Positions 8,505 to 17,852 of a DNA stretch of 64,000 nt are shown here, in pieces. Under the pieces are notes generated by a model. It had not been told where the DNA came from. It was given only the letters and a program-made list of their open reading frames with translations, and did no database searches. The DNA is taken from contig NZ_VTPY01000003.1 in NCBI RefSeq assembly GCF_008297955.1, positions 496,001 through 560,000 on the forward strand, in the 5' to 3' direction. This DNA comes from Billgrantia pellis (lineage in GTDB: Bacteria > Pseudomonadota > Gammaproteobacteria > Pseudomonadales > Halomonadaceae). Made by a program: the position numbers and the translations under genes. The stretch's first letter is position 1. Each line of letters begins with the position of its first letter.

Positions 8505-8573
8505 AAATGGGCCCTTTTGGCAAGTAGGTTCTACAGCATGATAAAAACCCACTCCTAATGACAAAGGCGCAAC

Positions 8574-9596
8574 ATGATAAATCACAATAGCACAAAAATA
8601 GCATTTAAAGCATTATTGCTTGGTTTGATAGCCATTTCCGGGAATATACAGGCGAACACCGTAACTCTTAAATTCCATAGCGGTCTCTCACAATCCAGGC
8701 CAGAAGCTGAGCATATTGATAGATTCGCCAAACTAGTAGAAGAAAAATCCGAAGGCGAGCTAAAAATCGAAGTCTACCATGCTGGCGCTCTTGGCTTAAA
8801 AGAAGCCGACATCCTGCGGACCTTGCAACATGGCATGGTCGACATGGCACTGTTATATGGCGAGTATTATACACGTGATGCGCCCGCCCTAGCATCGGTT
8901 TATGCGCAGGGTGCGATTACCGAATCGGAACAGCACCTCGACATCCTCCCTGTTATCACAGAAATGTACGACGACGGATTTTCCCAATGGGATATCCAAA
9001 CAGTTGGCGGTGTAGTAGCACCCATTTTTGATGTCGGCCTACATTGTAAAGAACCTGTCGACTCACTTGAAGATCTACAGGGAAAGAAAGTACGTGTTTG
9101 GTCACGACACCTAGTGGATACTTTTGATGCGTTGGGGATTTCTGCGCAAGTGATTCCCCAGAACGACATGTACATGGCATTACAAACAGGTGTCGTGGAT
9201 TGCGCTTATTACCTCTCGACGGTGGCCAAAACCGTTTCGCTGCAGGAGGTCACAAAGTACGAATCCTACCTACATCCCTGGGCTGCCGCGCCATGGCTAT
9301 TCGGCATCAGTGAGAAGACGTTGGGCCGGCTTGATGAGAATCAACGCCAGGCGCTCGAAGAGGCAGGACAGGAAGTCTGGGAAACGACACGCGAGCTAGC
9401 CGTTGATCCAGAGCGTGAAGCACTGGCACGGGAAGAGCGTGAATCTTTAGGAATCACAGTACTACAGCCTTTCTCCGCAGCAGATGTCGATACTTTCGTA
9501 TCAGCGGCGTGGAGCGCTTGGCAAGCCATGGCCGAGAAATCCGGGGATGATGGCATTCGTTATTATAATACTGTGACGCAAGCACTCTCCCAATAA
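8574..9596 (+). CDS. dctP: TRAP transporter solute-binding protein, DctP family (TRAP-2)
   Basis: A 340-residue protein with signal peptide (basic start, ALLLGLIAISG core, cleavage after QAN near residue 28). The mature protein begins TVTLKFHSGLSQSRPEAEHI. YHAGALGLKEADILRTLQHG and the conserved LEDLQGKKVRVWSRHLVDTF segment with the substrate-binding Arg mark the DctP family. The codon use is AT-richer than in the TRAP-1 operon, so the two are not recent duplicates. The gene is followed within 5 bp by a strong hairpin, then dctQ. A likely activator site lies upstream. The substrate is unknown; an amine- or amino-acid-derived compound would fit the regulator type. Confidence 0.9.
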   Translation: MINHNSTKIAFKALLLGLIAISGNIQANTVTLKFHSGLSQSRPEAEHIDRFAKLVEEKSEGELKIEVYHAGALGLKEADILRTLQHGMVDMALLYGEYYTRDAPALASVYAQGAITESEQHLDILPVITEMYDDGFSQWDIQTVGGVVAPIFDVGLHCKEPVDSLEDLQGKKVRVWSRHLVDTFDALGISAQVIPQNDMYMALQTGVVDCAYYLSTVAKTVSLQEVTKYESYLHPWAAAPWLFGISEKTLGRLDENQRQALEEAGQEVWETTRELAVDPEREALAREERESLGITVLQPFSAADVDTFVSAAWSAWQAMAEKSGDDGIRYYNTVTQALSQ

Positions 9597-9600
9597 TGAC

Positions 9601-9627
9601 AAGGAGCCGGTCGATTGCCGGCTCCTT
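9601..9627 (+). terminator. Intra-operon hairpin between dctP and dctQ (TRAP-2)
   Basis: A perfect 10-bp stem (AAGGAGCCGG / CCGGCTCCTT), 7-base loop, followed by TCGCTTTT. It starts 4 bp after the dctP stop. It probably attenuates transcription or protects the 3' end of dctP mRNA so that binding protein exceeds membrane subunits. Confidence 0.75.
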
Positions 9628-9653
9628 TCGCTTTTCCTGGGCAGGCAACCTTG

Positions 9654-10160
9654 ATGATTAAAAAATTCAATTTCTTGATAGAGAGAACGGCATACGTAGT
9701 TTTTGTTCTTGGCGTGATTTGCGGGGCGCTCATGACGACGCTAATTTTCATCAGTACTCTGATGCGTTATCTTGGCGGCTACCCCCTTAGGTTTTCCGAT
9801 GAGCTCGCGGGGCTGCTTTTCCTTTCATTAACTTTCTTATGCCTTCCACATGTACTCGACAAGGGCAGACATATCCGCATTGAAATACTTATGAATCTTG
9901 TACCTGCTCCGGCGGCACGAATCATGGACGCTGTTGGAACCCTCACGCTGATAGCCTTCTGTCTGATCTTCGCCATTGAAGCATGGAGTTTTATGGGCTT
10001 TTCATATGCCATCAACTCTCGGACTGATATCAGCAGTCTTCTCTTATGGCCCTGGATGGCGATCATGCCATTTTCCATGCTGCTATGTTTGCTCGTGCAA
10101 TTACGGCATGGGATAAGCCAACCGCTCTCGGAAAAAAATCCAGCGGAGGATATACACTGA
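9654..10160 (+). CDS. dctQ: TRAP transporter small permease, DctQ family (TRAP-2)
   Basis: A 168-residue protein with four membrane helices. RFSDELAGLLFLSLTFLCLP is the conserved DctQ helix with its Glu, followed by DKGRHIRIEIL. The frame is open from 9615, but that start lies inside the terminator-like hairpin, whereas the ATG at 9654 precedes the first helix with MIKKFNFLIERT, as is usual for the family. The stop overlaps the dctM start (TGATG), and GGAGG just upstream serves dctM. Confidence 0.85.
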   Translation: MIKKFNFLIERTAYVVFVLGVICGALMTTLIFISTLMRYLGGYPLRFSDELAGLLFLSLTFLCLPHVLDKGRHIRIEILMNLVPAPAARIMDAVGTLTLIAFCLIFAIEAWSFMGFSYAINSRTDISSLLLWPWMAIMPFSMLLCLLVQLRHGISQPLSEKNPAEDIH

Positions 10161-11449
10161 TGAGCTGGCTATTACTCAGCGGAAGCCTAATCGTTTTCCT
10201 CGCGAGCGGTGCGATCCTTGGCGCAGCACTTGGTTTAACCGGCATTCTCCTGCTTCACTTCCAGGCCAACGGCGCCACACCACTCGCTATCAATGCCACA
10301 TGGAACATGCTCACCGATTTCACGCTCAGCGCCGTTCCGCTGTTCATCTTCCTCGGCGAGGTTCTCCTAGCAAGCGGTGTATCCAAGCGGGTCTATAACG
10401 GCCTGACACCACTTTTCTCACGTATCCCCGGCCAACTTCTGCATACCAATATCGCAGTATGCACCCTCTTCGGTGCGGTCAGCGGTTCCAGCACATCAAC
10501 CGCAGCAGCGATAGGCTCAGTCGGCTATCCCGAACTCAAGGGCCGTGGTTACAAGCCTAGCGTGGTGGTGGGCACCCTAGCGGCAGGAGGAACACTGGGA
10601 CTGTTGATTCCACCCAGCCTGGCATTAATCATCTACGGCGCTACCCAGAACGTTTCTATCGGCAAACTCTTCATCGCCGGCATGTTACCGGGGCTACTGA
10701 TAGCTGCTGCTTTCTCTGTATGGATCATGATCCGTTCACAAATCGGAGAGGCGGTAACGCCAGCATCGAACGAGAAAATAAACTGGAGCGAAATCCGACA
10801 TGGAATGCTGGAAATCTGGCCGCTCCCCATTCTCATTTTTTTCGTCCTGGGGACAATTTATTTAGGGATCGCAACGCCTACCGAATCCGCCGCGCTTGGA
10901 GTGGTTGCGAGCATCGTACTAGGGATGACATGGGGCGATCTCACCTTGAAACGGCTGTGGCAAGCCTTCAAACATGCTTCGTTAATGTTTGCCGCCATTG
11001 GCATGATTCTCATAGGAACGGTGATTTTATCCCAGGCCGTAAGCCTGTTGGGTATACCGCGGGCTGCCGTTGATGCGATCGGAGGCTTCGGCCTGGGGCC
11101 CTACGGCATCCTGCTGATGATCGTCATTGTCTATATCGTTCTGGGATGCTTTTTCGACGGTATCTCGCTCTTGCTAATGACGCTTCCCATCACCTTCCCG
11201 ATGGTCACCAGCCTGGGCTTCGACCCCATTTGGTTTGGTATCATCGTCACTCTGCTGATCGAGATCGGCATGATCACTCCACCAGTGGGTCTTAACCTAT
11301 TCGTATTGTCGTCAATATCGAATAATGATGTCGACCTGACCGCCGCTGCGAAGGCATCCTTGCCCTACTGGATGATTCTCCTCGGGGCAGTAGGGATATT
11401 CACAGCCTTTCCAGAGATTATCCTTTGGGCAACGAATTTCCAAATTTAA
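10160..11449 (+). CDS. dctM: TRAP transporter large permease, DctM family (TRAP-2)
   Basis: A 429-residue large TRAP subunit. It shows VPLFIFLGEVLLASGVSKRV, the sodium-site loop GAVSGSSTSTAAAIGSVG, GGTLGLLIPPSLALIIYG, LGCFFDGISLLLMTLP and MITPPVGLNLFVLSS. The start at 10160 is fixed by GGAGGATATACACTG upstream and by the one-base overlap with the dctQ stop; the open frame extends back to 10046 without a ribosome site. A terminator lies 41 bp after the stop, at the border of the polysaccharide cluster. Confidence 0.92.
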   Translation: MSWLLLSGSLIVFLASGAILGAALGLTGILLLHFQANGATPLAINATWNMLTDFTLSAVPLFIFLGEVLLASGVSKRVYNGLTPLFSRIPGQLLHTNIAVCTLFGAVSGSSTSTAAAIGSVGYPELKGRGYKPSVVVGTLAAGGTLGLLIPPSLALIIYGATQNVSIGKLFIAGMLPGLLIAAAFSVWIMIRSQIGEAVTPASNEKINWSEIRHGMLEIWPLPILIFFVLGTIYLGIATPTESAALGVVASIVLGMTWGDLTLKRLWQAFKHASLMFAAIGMILIGTVILSQAVSLLGIPRAAVDAIGGFGLGPYGILLMIVIVYIVLGCFFDGISLLLMTLPITFPMVTSLGFDPIWFGIIVTLLIEIGMITPPVGLNLFVLSSISNNDVDLTAAAKASLPYWMILLGAVGIFTAFPEIILWATNFQI

Positions 11450-11490
11450 CGTAACAGATCGTAATTAGCAAAACCCTCCTCTGTACTCAA

Positions 11491-11521
11491 CCCCGAAGTT
11501 GGTTACTAAGCCAATTCGGGG
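11491..11521 (+). terminator. Terminator of the TRAP-2 operon
   Basis: Stem CCCCGAA-(G)-TTGG pairs with CCAA-TTCGGGG around an 8-base loop, with one bulged G, followed by TCCCTTTGC. It is strong enough to end the operon, although the U-tract is short. Confidence 0.7.
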
Positions 11522-11735
11522 TCCCTTTGCATGCCCCTCTCGAGTCAGTTTCGCCTGCAGCGACCACACGAGTTCTCGTCTTCGTCAATGCCTCCTTGGC
11601 TTCACACAGTTCGGATTCACACTGCTCGCGAATATCCTTGAGCATGTCCGAAATCCGTTTCCTGTTGCGCTAGGCTTCCTTGAACCAGCCCAGCCTTCGA
11701 CCTTGGAAACCGGTGAGGTCATGCTAGCGAGCCAC

Positions 11736-12700
11736 TTCGGTGACTTTAGCCATGTCCCTGGTGCCTATCCGGATCTGCGCCATGCCCGGCAGTGGCCCGC
11801 CTTCTATTTTGGTCGCTTCACCCGAATCTGGCCGCTGCACGCCGTAATACTGACAATTGTGATAGCGCTGCATCCCTGGTACATGGCTGAGCCAACGGTG
11901 GTGCTGGCTAATTTCCTGCTGGTGCAATCTTGGAGCCCGAACCTGAACGTGGCGTTTTCACTGAACGGAGTGGCATGGAGCATTTCAAATGAGGTGTTTT
12001 TCTACTTGCTGTTCCCACTGGTGCTGGCATCCCGGCATCGATTCCTGTGGTGGTACATCGCCACGATATCGATCGTGCTCGTGGTGATTCTGGTCGGCAA
12101 CCATTTTCAGCCTGTCTTCACCGAAGACATGGGCTCGAGTTGGTCGAACTTCGCCCACGTTGGGCCGCCGGTGCGTTTCTGGTATTTCTCACAGGCGTGG
12201 GTCTGGGGCTGATCCACCAGCGTCGCTCGCCATCACGCCTTAAGCCGGCGATCGCCTCGTTGCTGGAAGTGGTCATCCTGACTCTGGTTGGTCTATCCTT
12301 GGGTGCGTTCTGGATCGATTGGGGCTTTTACCGGTTGGGTTCGGTCGGTGGCACGTGGACCGAGTTCAGCAGTTCCTTTCCGATCATGGCTCTGGCGGTT
12401 TACGTCTTTGCACTCGGACGCGGCGCTGTGTCCCGACTGCTATCGGCACGGCCGCTGGTCTGGCTAGGGGAAATTAGTTTCTCAATCTATATGTTGCACC
12501 AGCCGCTGCAGAATCTGTGGATGCTCAAAGGATGGGCGGACGATAGCTGGCGGCCGGTCAGTCTGCTGGTTTATCTTGTCACCTTGCTGTTGGTATCCAG
12601 CGCCAGTTGGGCGTTGATCGAGGTGCGGCTTCGTCGAGGCCTGCTGGCACTGGCGAAACGCCGTACCCGGTCAGCGGTGAAACCGACCGTCGTACCCTAG
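11736..12700 (+). pseudogene. Acyltransferase-3 family remnant: N-terminus missing and one frameshift
   Basis: From about 11736 the frame reads SHVPGAYPDLRHARQ and FYFGRFTRIWPLHAVI, typical of the second helix region of acyltransferase-3 proteins that acetylate surface sugars. It continues through FSLNGVAWSISNEVFFYLLF to about 12175. Homology then resumes one base out of frame as FLVFLTGVGLGLIHQR and runs to FSIYMLHQPLQNLWM and the stop at 12700. The change of frame fits a one-base deletion in CGTTTCTGG around 12174-12186. The usual first 60-70 residues are absent; the 214 bp before 11736 contain no recognisable gene. A sequencing error could explain the frameshift but not the missing start. 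Confidence 0.75.
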
Positions 12701-13531
12701 CGCCGTGGCACGGGCCAAATAATCACCAGCCAGCGATGGATCGCTGTCACGCACAACCCAAGACGCCAGTCCGTGAGCACTGGCTAGGCCGTCGCGCGCC
12801 AGCCCGGCTAGCTCTTCGGGCAGGTCCTCCCTAGCAAAAAAATCCCGGGCTAGCGTCACCAGTTCTGCGGCGCGTCGGGGCGTGCGCTCGGCCACGGAGA
12901 TCGAGCCGTCATGTTCGCGCCAGTTGGCAAGGACCCGGGGCACTCGCACGAAGGGGCCGAGCAGCGACAGTCGCAGCCACATGTCGAGATCGGCGCAGTA
13001 ACGAAAGCGGGGCCTGCGCGGCGGCGATAGGCGGTCACCGGCGCTCTTGCGAATCAGGCAACCCGGCCCCGGCTGGGCCTGGAAATCGGCGATCATCACT
13101 GCACGTGCATGGTGGCGCGTGCGCACCACCCGCCGCACGCCACCGCGACCGTCCAGTATCGCCCAATCCGGGTAGGCCACCACCGCCTCCGGGCGACACT
13201 CCAGGGCGTTCACCATGGCGCCCAGCCAGAGCGGATGCATCGGGTCGTCAGACGAAACGATCGCCACATAACGGCCCCGCGCCTCCGACCAGCCACGGTT
13301 AGTGGCCGCGACTTCGCCTTGGTTGTCCTGACAAAGCACGCGCAGCCGCGGATCACGGTAGCGCGCCAACACCGCGGCGGTGTCATCACTAGAACCATCG
13401 TCGACGATCAGATACTCGAAATCGGCGAAACGCTGCCCGAGCAGGCTGTCCACGGTTTCCGGCAGCAGATCGGCGCGGTTGTAGGTGGGAGTGATTATAG
13501 TGATCAGGGGTTCATTCATGATGGATTTCAT
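12671..13531 (-). CDS. Family 2 glycosyltransferase
   Basis: A 286-residue GT-A enzyme. The N-terminus has ITIITPTYNRADLLPETVDS, then LIVDDGSSDDTAAVLARY (nucleotide binding), NQGEVAATNRGW, and the SSDD acid cluster that binds the sugar-nucleotide metal. It has no membrane helix and so acts at the cytoplasmic face on a lipid-linked glycan. It is last in the minus-strand operon 16224-12671: its start overlaps the stop of the reductase upstream (ATGA), which selects MKSIMNEP over the internal ATG. Its final 30 bp overlap the end of the convergent acyltransferase remnant. Confidence 0.88.
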   Translation of the reverse strand: MKSIMNEPLITIITPTYNRADLLPETVDSLLGQRFADFEYLIVDDGSSDDTAAVLARYRDPRLRVLCQDNQGEVAATNRGWSEARGRYVAIVSSDDPMHPLWLGAMVNALECRPEAVVAYPDWAILDGRGGVRRVVRTRHHARAVMIADFQAQPGPGCLIRKSAGDRLSPPRRPRFRYCADLDMWLRLSLLGPFVRVPRVLANWREHDGSISVAERTPRRAAELVTLARDFFAREDLPEELAGLARDGLASAHGLASWVVRDSDPSLAGDYLARATALGYDGRFHR

Positions 13532-14466
13532 GGTGAAGGGTTTCGCGGTTCAACACCGGCGGCACGCAGCATATCGCCAAGCACCACGGGTAGGTCCGGA
13601 GGATTCAAGGTAATGCCAGCCGCCGCCAGCCGGGACGGGTCGCCCACCGCCCGGTCGACGCCGGCATCGCTGCCCACCGGCTGGAAACGTACCGGAAACG
13701 GCGCCAACGCCGTCAGAGCTTCGGTAAGCGCCCGCATGGTAGTTCCCACGCCAGTACATAGGTTATAGATCCGACCAGGCGTTACATCCGGCGCCGCCAG
13801 TGCCACCAGCGCCCCTGCCAGTTCCTGAGCGGCCACCAGGTCGCGGATGCCGTGCAACGGGCCTGTGTCGATCACGCCACCGGCCCGATCCAGTGCTGCC
13901 GTGTTCGCCAACTCCGCCACCTGGCTCACGAACCGACCTGCGGCACCGCTGGTCGGCATGCCCACGCCGATCGGATTGAACGCACGCGCCACCACCACCG
14001 GTACCCGGTATTGGCTGAGCGCGTACTGGGTCTGCGCCAGCTTACTGGCACCGTAGGCGGACACCGGCCGGGTCGGGTGCGCTTCGTGCAGGTCGCGCAG
14101 CGGATCCTCCGGTGGACCGTATTCGGCAGCCGAGCCCAGCAGGATCACGCGGGGCGGCGCGACGAGGGCGGCGCAAGCATCCAGCAGCCGCAGCGCATAG
14201 GTCAGGTTGATCCGATACAACGCCTCGTTGGAGGGCGCCGATACGGTGCCGGCCAGGTGGTATACGCAACCAGGCCGGTGCTGACGCAATATACCCACCA
14301 ACCAGTCGGTGGCCGGCAGATCACCCATTGCCAGATAAGTGTCCACGCGCCGGCGGCCAGCGCCCTCCGGTCGGCCCATCGCCAAGGTGACGTGGCCGGC
14401 TGCACGCAAAGCTCGGCAAAGATGGCCGCCAAGAAAACCGCCGGCACCGGTAACCAGTACCGTCAC
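13528..14466 (-). CDS. Extended SDR: NAD-dependent epimerase or NDP-4-keto-6-deoxyhexose reductase
   Basis: 312 residues from a GTG at 14466 that overlaps the stop of the nucleotidyltransferase (GTGA), preceded by GGGGTACAG. The frame extends upstream, but the Rossmann motif VTVLVTGAGGFLGGHLCRAL begins exactly at this GTG. The catalytic Y-x3-K is in SAYGASKLAQTQYAL near residue 147. The overall pattern resembles GDP-4-dehydro-6-deoxy-mannose reductases (Rmd). With the 4,6-dehydratase and nucleotidyltransferase beside it, it would complete an NDP-6-deoxyhexose; which sugar is not resolvable by eye. Confidence 0.8.
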   Translation of the reverse strand: MTVLVTGAGGFLGGHLCRALRAAGHVTLAMGRPEGAGRRRVDTYLAMGDLPATDWLVGILRQHRPGCVYHLAGTVSAPSNEALYRINLTYALRLLDACAALVAPPRVILLGSAAEYGPPEDPLRDLHEAHPTRPVSAYGASKLAQTQYALSQYRVPVVVARAFNPIGVGMPTSGAAGRFVSQVAELANTAALDRAGGVIDTGPLHGIRDLVAAQELAGALVALAAPDVTPGRIYNLCTGVGTTMRALTEALTALAPFPVRFQPVGSDAGVDRAVGDPSRLAAAGITLNPPDLPVVLGDMLRAAGVEPRNPSP

Positions 14467-15182
14467 GCCTGTACCCCGAGAAATAGTTCCCGTTGCGTCT
14501 CGAACAGGATTTGGGCCTGAGCGTAATCCGCCGGGCGCCCTATATCCAGCCACAGGCAGTCCTGGCGCACGCAATCCACCGCCACGCCATCGCCCAGCAG
14601 AGTTCGCATCAGGTCCGGCATGTCCAGGAAGGTATCGGGCACCAGATGCGGTAGCACCGCGTCACGTTGAAACAGATACAGACCCATGCTAATTAGATGC
14701 GACCAGCGCGGCTTTTCCCGGTAACCTGTTAGGTGCATTTCCGCATTTGTTTCCACTAGCCCAAATTCGATTTCGATACAGCGCTCATACACCGCCATAG
14801 ACGCGGCGTTTCCATTCTCACGGTGCCGGTCGATAAGCGCACCGATATCAAAATTGGTGAGCAGGTCGCCGTTAACGACGATAAAATTCTCTCCCAGTCG
14901 ATCCCGCAGTAAGCCCAGTGGCCCGGCGGTGCCCAATGGCTTATCTTCACAGCAATACTCGATACGCAGGCCAAAATCACGTCCATCGCCACAAAAAGCG
15001 CGGATCAGATGGTGTAGATGATTGACTGCTAGAATCACATCGGTGACACCGGCTGTAGCCAACTGCCGTAGCAGAATCTCCAGCACCGGCATATCGCCAA
15101 GCGGTACCAGCGGTTTGGGAAAACTGGCGGTATAAGGGAGCAAACGAGTGCCGCGCCCTCCCGCGAGTACCACAGCCATCAT
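14463..15182 (-). CDS. Sugar-phosphate nucleotidyltransferase
   Basis: A 239-residue NTP_transferase domain with the signature VVLAGGRGTRLLPYTASFPK at the N-terminus, the LGTAGPL loop, and FIVVNGDLLTNFD carrying the metal-binding Asp. The length fits the short single-domain class (mannose-1-phosphate guanylyltransferase-like or RmlA-like without long extensions). It activates a sugar-1-phosphate for the adjacent dehydratase and reductase. It starts 37 bp after the dehydratase stop and ends overlapping the next gene. Confidence 0.85.
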   Translation of the reverse strand: MMAVVLAGGRGTRLLPYTASFPKPLVPLGDMPVLEILLRQLATAGVTDVILAVNHLHHLIRAFCGDGRDFGLRIEYCCEDKPLGTAGPLGLLRDRLGENFIVVNGDLLTNFDIGALIDRHRENGNAASMAVYERCIEIEFGLVETNAEMHLTGYREKPRWSHLISMGLYLFQRDAVLPHLVPDTFLDMPDLMRTLLGDGVAVDCVRQDCLWLDIGRPADYAQAQILFETQRELFLGVQA

Positions 15183-15219
15183 TGGACGTCCCCCCGAGCA
15201 GACCTGTAGATAGAAGTTG

Positions 15220-16224
15220 TTAGACGTTATAGCAACCGCTTCTGTAAGCGGTGATATTCTCTCTCAGATCGTCGATAGTACGCCGCAGCCCCTCGTCCAG
15301 GTCAATCGCCGGCCGCCAGCCCAGGGCGTCGGCGGCGCGGCGGTTGTCGGACACAAGCCGGTTCACTTCACTGGCCACCGGACGGATGCGATCGCTGTCC
15401 TGCACGATGGACAGATCGCTGCCCATCAGGAAAAGGATACGCCGGGCGACATCGCCGATCGACCAAGTGTCGCCGGTGCCCAGGTTGAACACTTCGCCCG
15501 CCACTCCGGTCGCCAGTCCGGCGTGTAAAAAACCGGCCACGGTATCGCTGACATAGGTAAGATCACGCTGTGGGTCGAGCGCGCCCAGACACACCCGATC
15601 CGAAGTCAGAGCCTGGGCGATCACCGTGGGAATGAAAGCGCGGGCGGACTGGCGCGGCCCGAAGGTATTGAAAGGGCGCACCGTCACCACCGGCAATGCG
15701 AAGGCACGGTGGTAACTTTCGGCGAGCTTGTCGGCGCCGATCTTGGAAGCCGAATACGGGGACTGCCCCTGCAACGGGTGGGTTTCCGGAATCGGCACCT
15801 CCAGGGCACTGCCGTACACCTCTGAGGTGGAAGTGTGTACCACTCGTTCAACGTCGAAGCGGCGTGCGGCTTCCAGCACATTGAGCGTGCCTTCCACATT
15901 GGTGCGCACATAGCTGCGTGGCGCTACGTATGAGTATGGAATGCCAATAAGGGCAGCCAAGTGGAAAATTACCGCCTGTCCGCTTACGATCGACGCCACG
16001 AAATCGCTGTCCTGGATGTCGCCGGCTACCACACGCACCCCTTCGCGGATATCGGAGGGCAAGCGTTCCAATAGGCCCCAGGAACCGGCGGAATTATAAT
16101 GTATCAGTGCGGTCACCGATGCGCCCAGCGCCACGCAGGCTTCCACAAGATGGCTGCCGATAAAGCCGCCGGCACCGGTAACCAAAACGTTTTTATTGCG
16201 ATAATCGGAAAGCTGTAACGACAT
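15220..16224 (-). CDS. NAD-dependent NDP-sugar 4,6-dehydratase (LegB/GMD-like extended SDR)
   Basis: 334 residues from ATG 16224. VLVTGAGGFIGSHLVEAC is the NAD+ motif, HTSTSEVYG carries the catalytic Ser/Thr-Glu set, and SPYSASKIGADKLAESYHRA has Y-x3-K. The run HYNSAGSWGLLERLP, then LAALIGIPYSY, closely recalls LegB-type dehydratases, though GDP-mannose dehydratase annotation is equally common for this family. It creates the 4-keto-6-deoxy intermediate. It is first in the minus-strand operon, divergent from the ABC exporter; the 100 bp between should carry both promoters. An upstream ATG at 16260 is possible but would add a non-family tail. Confidence 0.85.
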   Translation of the reverse strand: MSLQLSDYRNKNVLVTGAGGFIGSHLVEACVALGASVTALIHYNSAGSWGLLERLPSDIREGVRVVAGDIQDSDFVASIVSGQAVIFHLAALIGIPYSYVAPRSYVRTNVEGTLNVLEAARRFDVERVVHTSTSEVYGSALEVPIPETHPLQGQSPYSASKIGADKLAESYHRAFALPVVTVRPFNTFGPRQSARAFIPTVIAQALTSDRVCLGALDPQRDLTYVSDTVAGFLHAGLATGVAGEVFNLGTGDTWSIGDVARRILFLMGSDLSIVQDSDRIRPVASEVNRLVSDNRRAADALGWRPAIDLDEGLRRTIDDLRENITAYRSGCYNV

Positions 16225-16324
16225 TGGCCCACGCCCCCCATGGCCCTTGAAAGCGCTCATGGTAGGGTCTGGCGCCGGTAAATGCGACAGTACCGTACTT
16301 TGGGCACTTGAGTGGATAACAACA

Positions 16325-17119
16325 ATGAGCGATCCGCTGCGACGCGGCCTGCATGACCTGACGCGCACTTTGCAGCGCCTGCCGGTGATCCTTTACTTCA
16401 GTTGGACCGACACCAAAGCACGCTACATTCGCAGCGTGTTGGGCCCGTTCTGGCTGGTTCTGGGTACCCTGATCGGCGTGATCGGCCTGGGCGTGCTGTG
16501 GACCGCGCTACTGGACATGAACGCGCGAGAATACTTCCCGTCACTGGCTATCGGACTGGTACTGTGGCAATGGGTGTCCGGCTGCGTGAGCCAGGCGCCG
16601 TCGACCCTAGTGCAGCAAGGCCCGGTAATCCGAAATATCGACTTGCCGGCCACCTTTTTCTGCTTCGGCCCGGTGATCGGCCAGACTGTCACTTTCGTCC
16701 ACAATCTGATCATCGTGTTGCTAGTGCTGATCGTGTTTCCACCGAACACCGGTTGGGCCAACCTGGTGCTGTCGCTGCTGGGTCTGATGCTCACCTTCGT
16801 GAATCTGCTCTGGGTCAGCACCGCCCTTGCCTTCGCCGGCGCCCGCTTTCGTGACCTGGATCCGGCTGTGACCGCGGTGATGCCTCTGTTATTTTTCCTC
16901 AGCCCGGTGCTGTTCCGGGTACACCAGCTACCGATCAACGCCGCCTTTGTCTGGCTGAACCCGTTCAGTTACCCCATCACCGCCATCCGCGAACCGCTGC
17001 TGGGTACTCCCCCGGATCCGCTGATCTACCTGGTATTGGCGGTGAGCGCGCTGCTCGGCTGGCTATCGATGGTGTGGTTGGTCGGCTCTCATGGCAAACG
17101 CTTGCCGTTCTGGATTTGA
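16325..17119 (+). CDS. wzm: Polysaccharide ABC exporter, permease subunit (Wzm-like)
   Basis: A 264-residue ABC-2 type permease with a cytoplasmic start, WTDTKARYIRSVLGPFWLVL before the first helix (the conserved R-x-x-L-G-x-x-W pattern), and six hydrophobic segments. With the ATPase one base downstream it exports undecaprenol-linked glycan to the periplasm. The start at 16325 is preferred because the family motif follows after about 30 residues, although no clear Shine-Dalgarno precedes it. Wzm/Wzt export implies chain assembly fully in the cytoplasm, fitting the absence of Wzx and Wzy in the cluster. Confidence 0.88.
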   Translation: MSDPLRRGLHDLTRTLQRLPVILYFSWTDTKARYIRSVLGPFWLVLGTLIGVIGLGVLWTALLDMNAREYFPSLAIGLVLWQWVSGCVSQAPSTLVQQGPVIRNIDLPATFFCFGPVIGQTVTFVHNLIIVLLVLIVFPPNTGWANLVLSLLGLMLTFVNLLWVSTALAFAGARFRDLDPAVTAVMPLLFFLSPVLFRVHQLPINAAFVWLNPFSYPITAIREPLLGTPPDPLIYLVLAVSALLGWLSMVWLVGSHGKRLPFWI

Positions 17120-17120
17120 C

Positions 17121-17852
17121 ATGGCTCTGATTGAATTCCGAGATGTGACGGTTCAATACCCGATCTACAACGCCCGCGCCCAATCCCTGCGGCGACAGTT
17201 GCTCAGTCTGGGCACTGGCGGGCGTTTCAACGACGACGACGGCGTGATCAAGGTCACCGCACTGGATCGGGTTTCGTTTCGCATCGAGGATGGTGACCGG
17301 ATCGGATTGCTGGGTCATAACGGCGCCGGCAAATCCACCCTGCTGCGTACCATGGCTGGCATCTACGCGCCGGTGGCCGGCCATATCACCCGGCAAGGGC
17401 GGGTCTCCACTATCTTCGAGATCGGCGCCGGCCTGGATCCGGAGCTATCCGGCTATGAGAACATTCGTCGCATGGGCCTGCTCATGGGGCTGAGCCGCGC
17501 CGACATGGAAGCGGCAATTCCGGAGATCGCCGAGTTCACTCAGTTGGGTGACTTTCTCTCGCTGCCGGTGCGCACCTATTCCAGCGGCATGACCACCCGC
17601 TTGATGTTCGCCGTGGCCACCGCAATCCCTCCGGAGATCATGCTAGTGGATGAAATGCTCGGTGCCGGCGACGCCGCCTTCAAAAAACGGGTGGAGCAGC
17701 GCGTGGAATCGATGATTTCCGCCTCGGCAATTTTCGTACTGGCCTCCCACGACCCGAGCCTGGTGCGACAGCTATGCAACCGTCTGTTCCGGCTGGAGCA
17801 CGGCACCCTCACCGAAGTCTCACCGGGTAACGAGGACACCGACCGGTCATGA
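17121..17852 (+). CDS. wzt: Polysaccharide ABC exporter, ATP-binding subunit (Wzt-like)
   Basis: 243 residues: Walker A GLLGHNGAGKSTLL, Q-loop region GRVSTIFEIGAGLDPELSG, the ABC signature YSSGMTTRL (a degenerate form common in Wzt/KpsT proteins), Walker B IMLVDEMLGAGD, and H-loop ASHDPSLV. The protein stops soon after the nucleotide-binding domain, so it lacks the C-terminal glycan-recognising domain of long Wzt proteins. It begins two bases after the permease stop, and its stop overlaps the start of the next glycosyltransferase. Confidence 0.9.
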   Translation: MALIEFRDVTVQYPIYNARAQSLRRQLLSLGTGGRFNDDDGVIKVTALDRVSFRIEDGDRIGLLGHNGAGKSTLLRTMAGIYAPVAGHITRQGRVSTIFEIGAGLDPELSGYENIRRMGLLMGLSRADMEAAIPEIAEFTQLGDFLSLPVRTYSSGMTTRLMFAVATAIPPEIMLVDEMLGAGDAAFKKRVEQRVESMISASAIFVLASHDPSLVRQLCNRLFRLEHGTLTEVSPGNEDTDRS

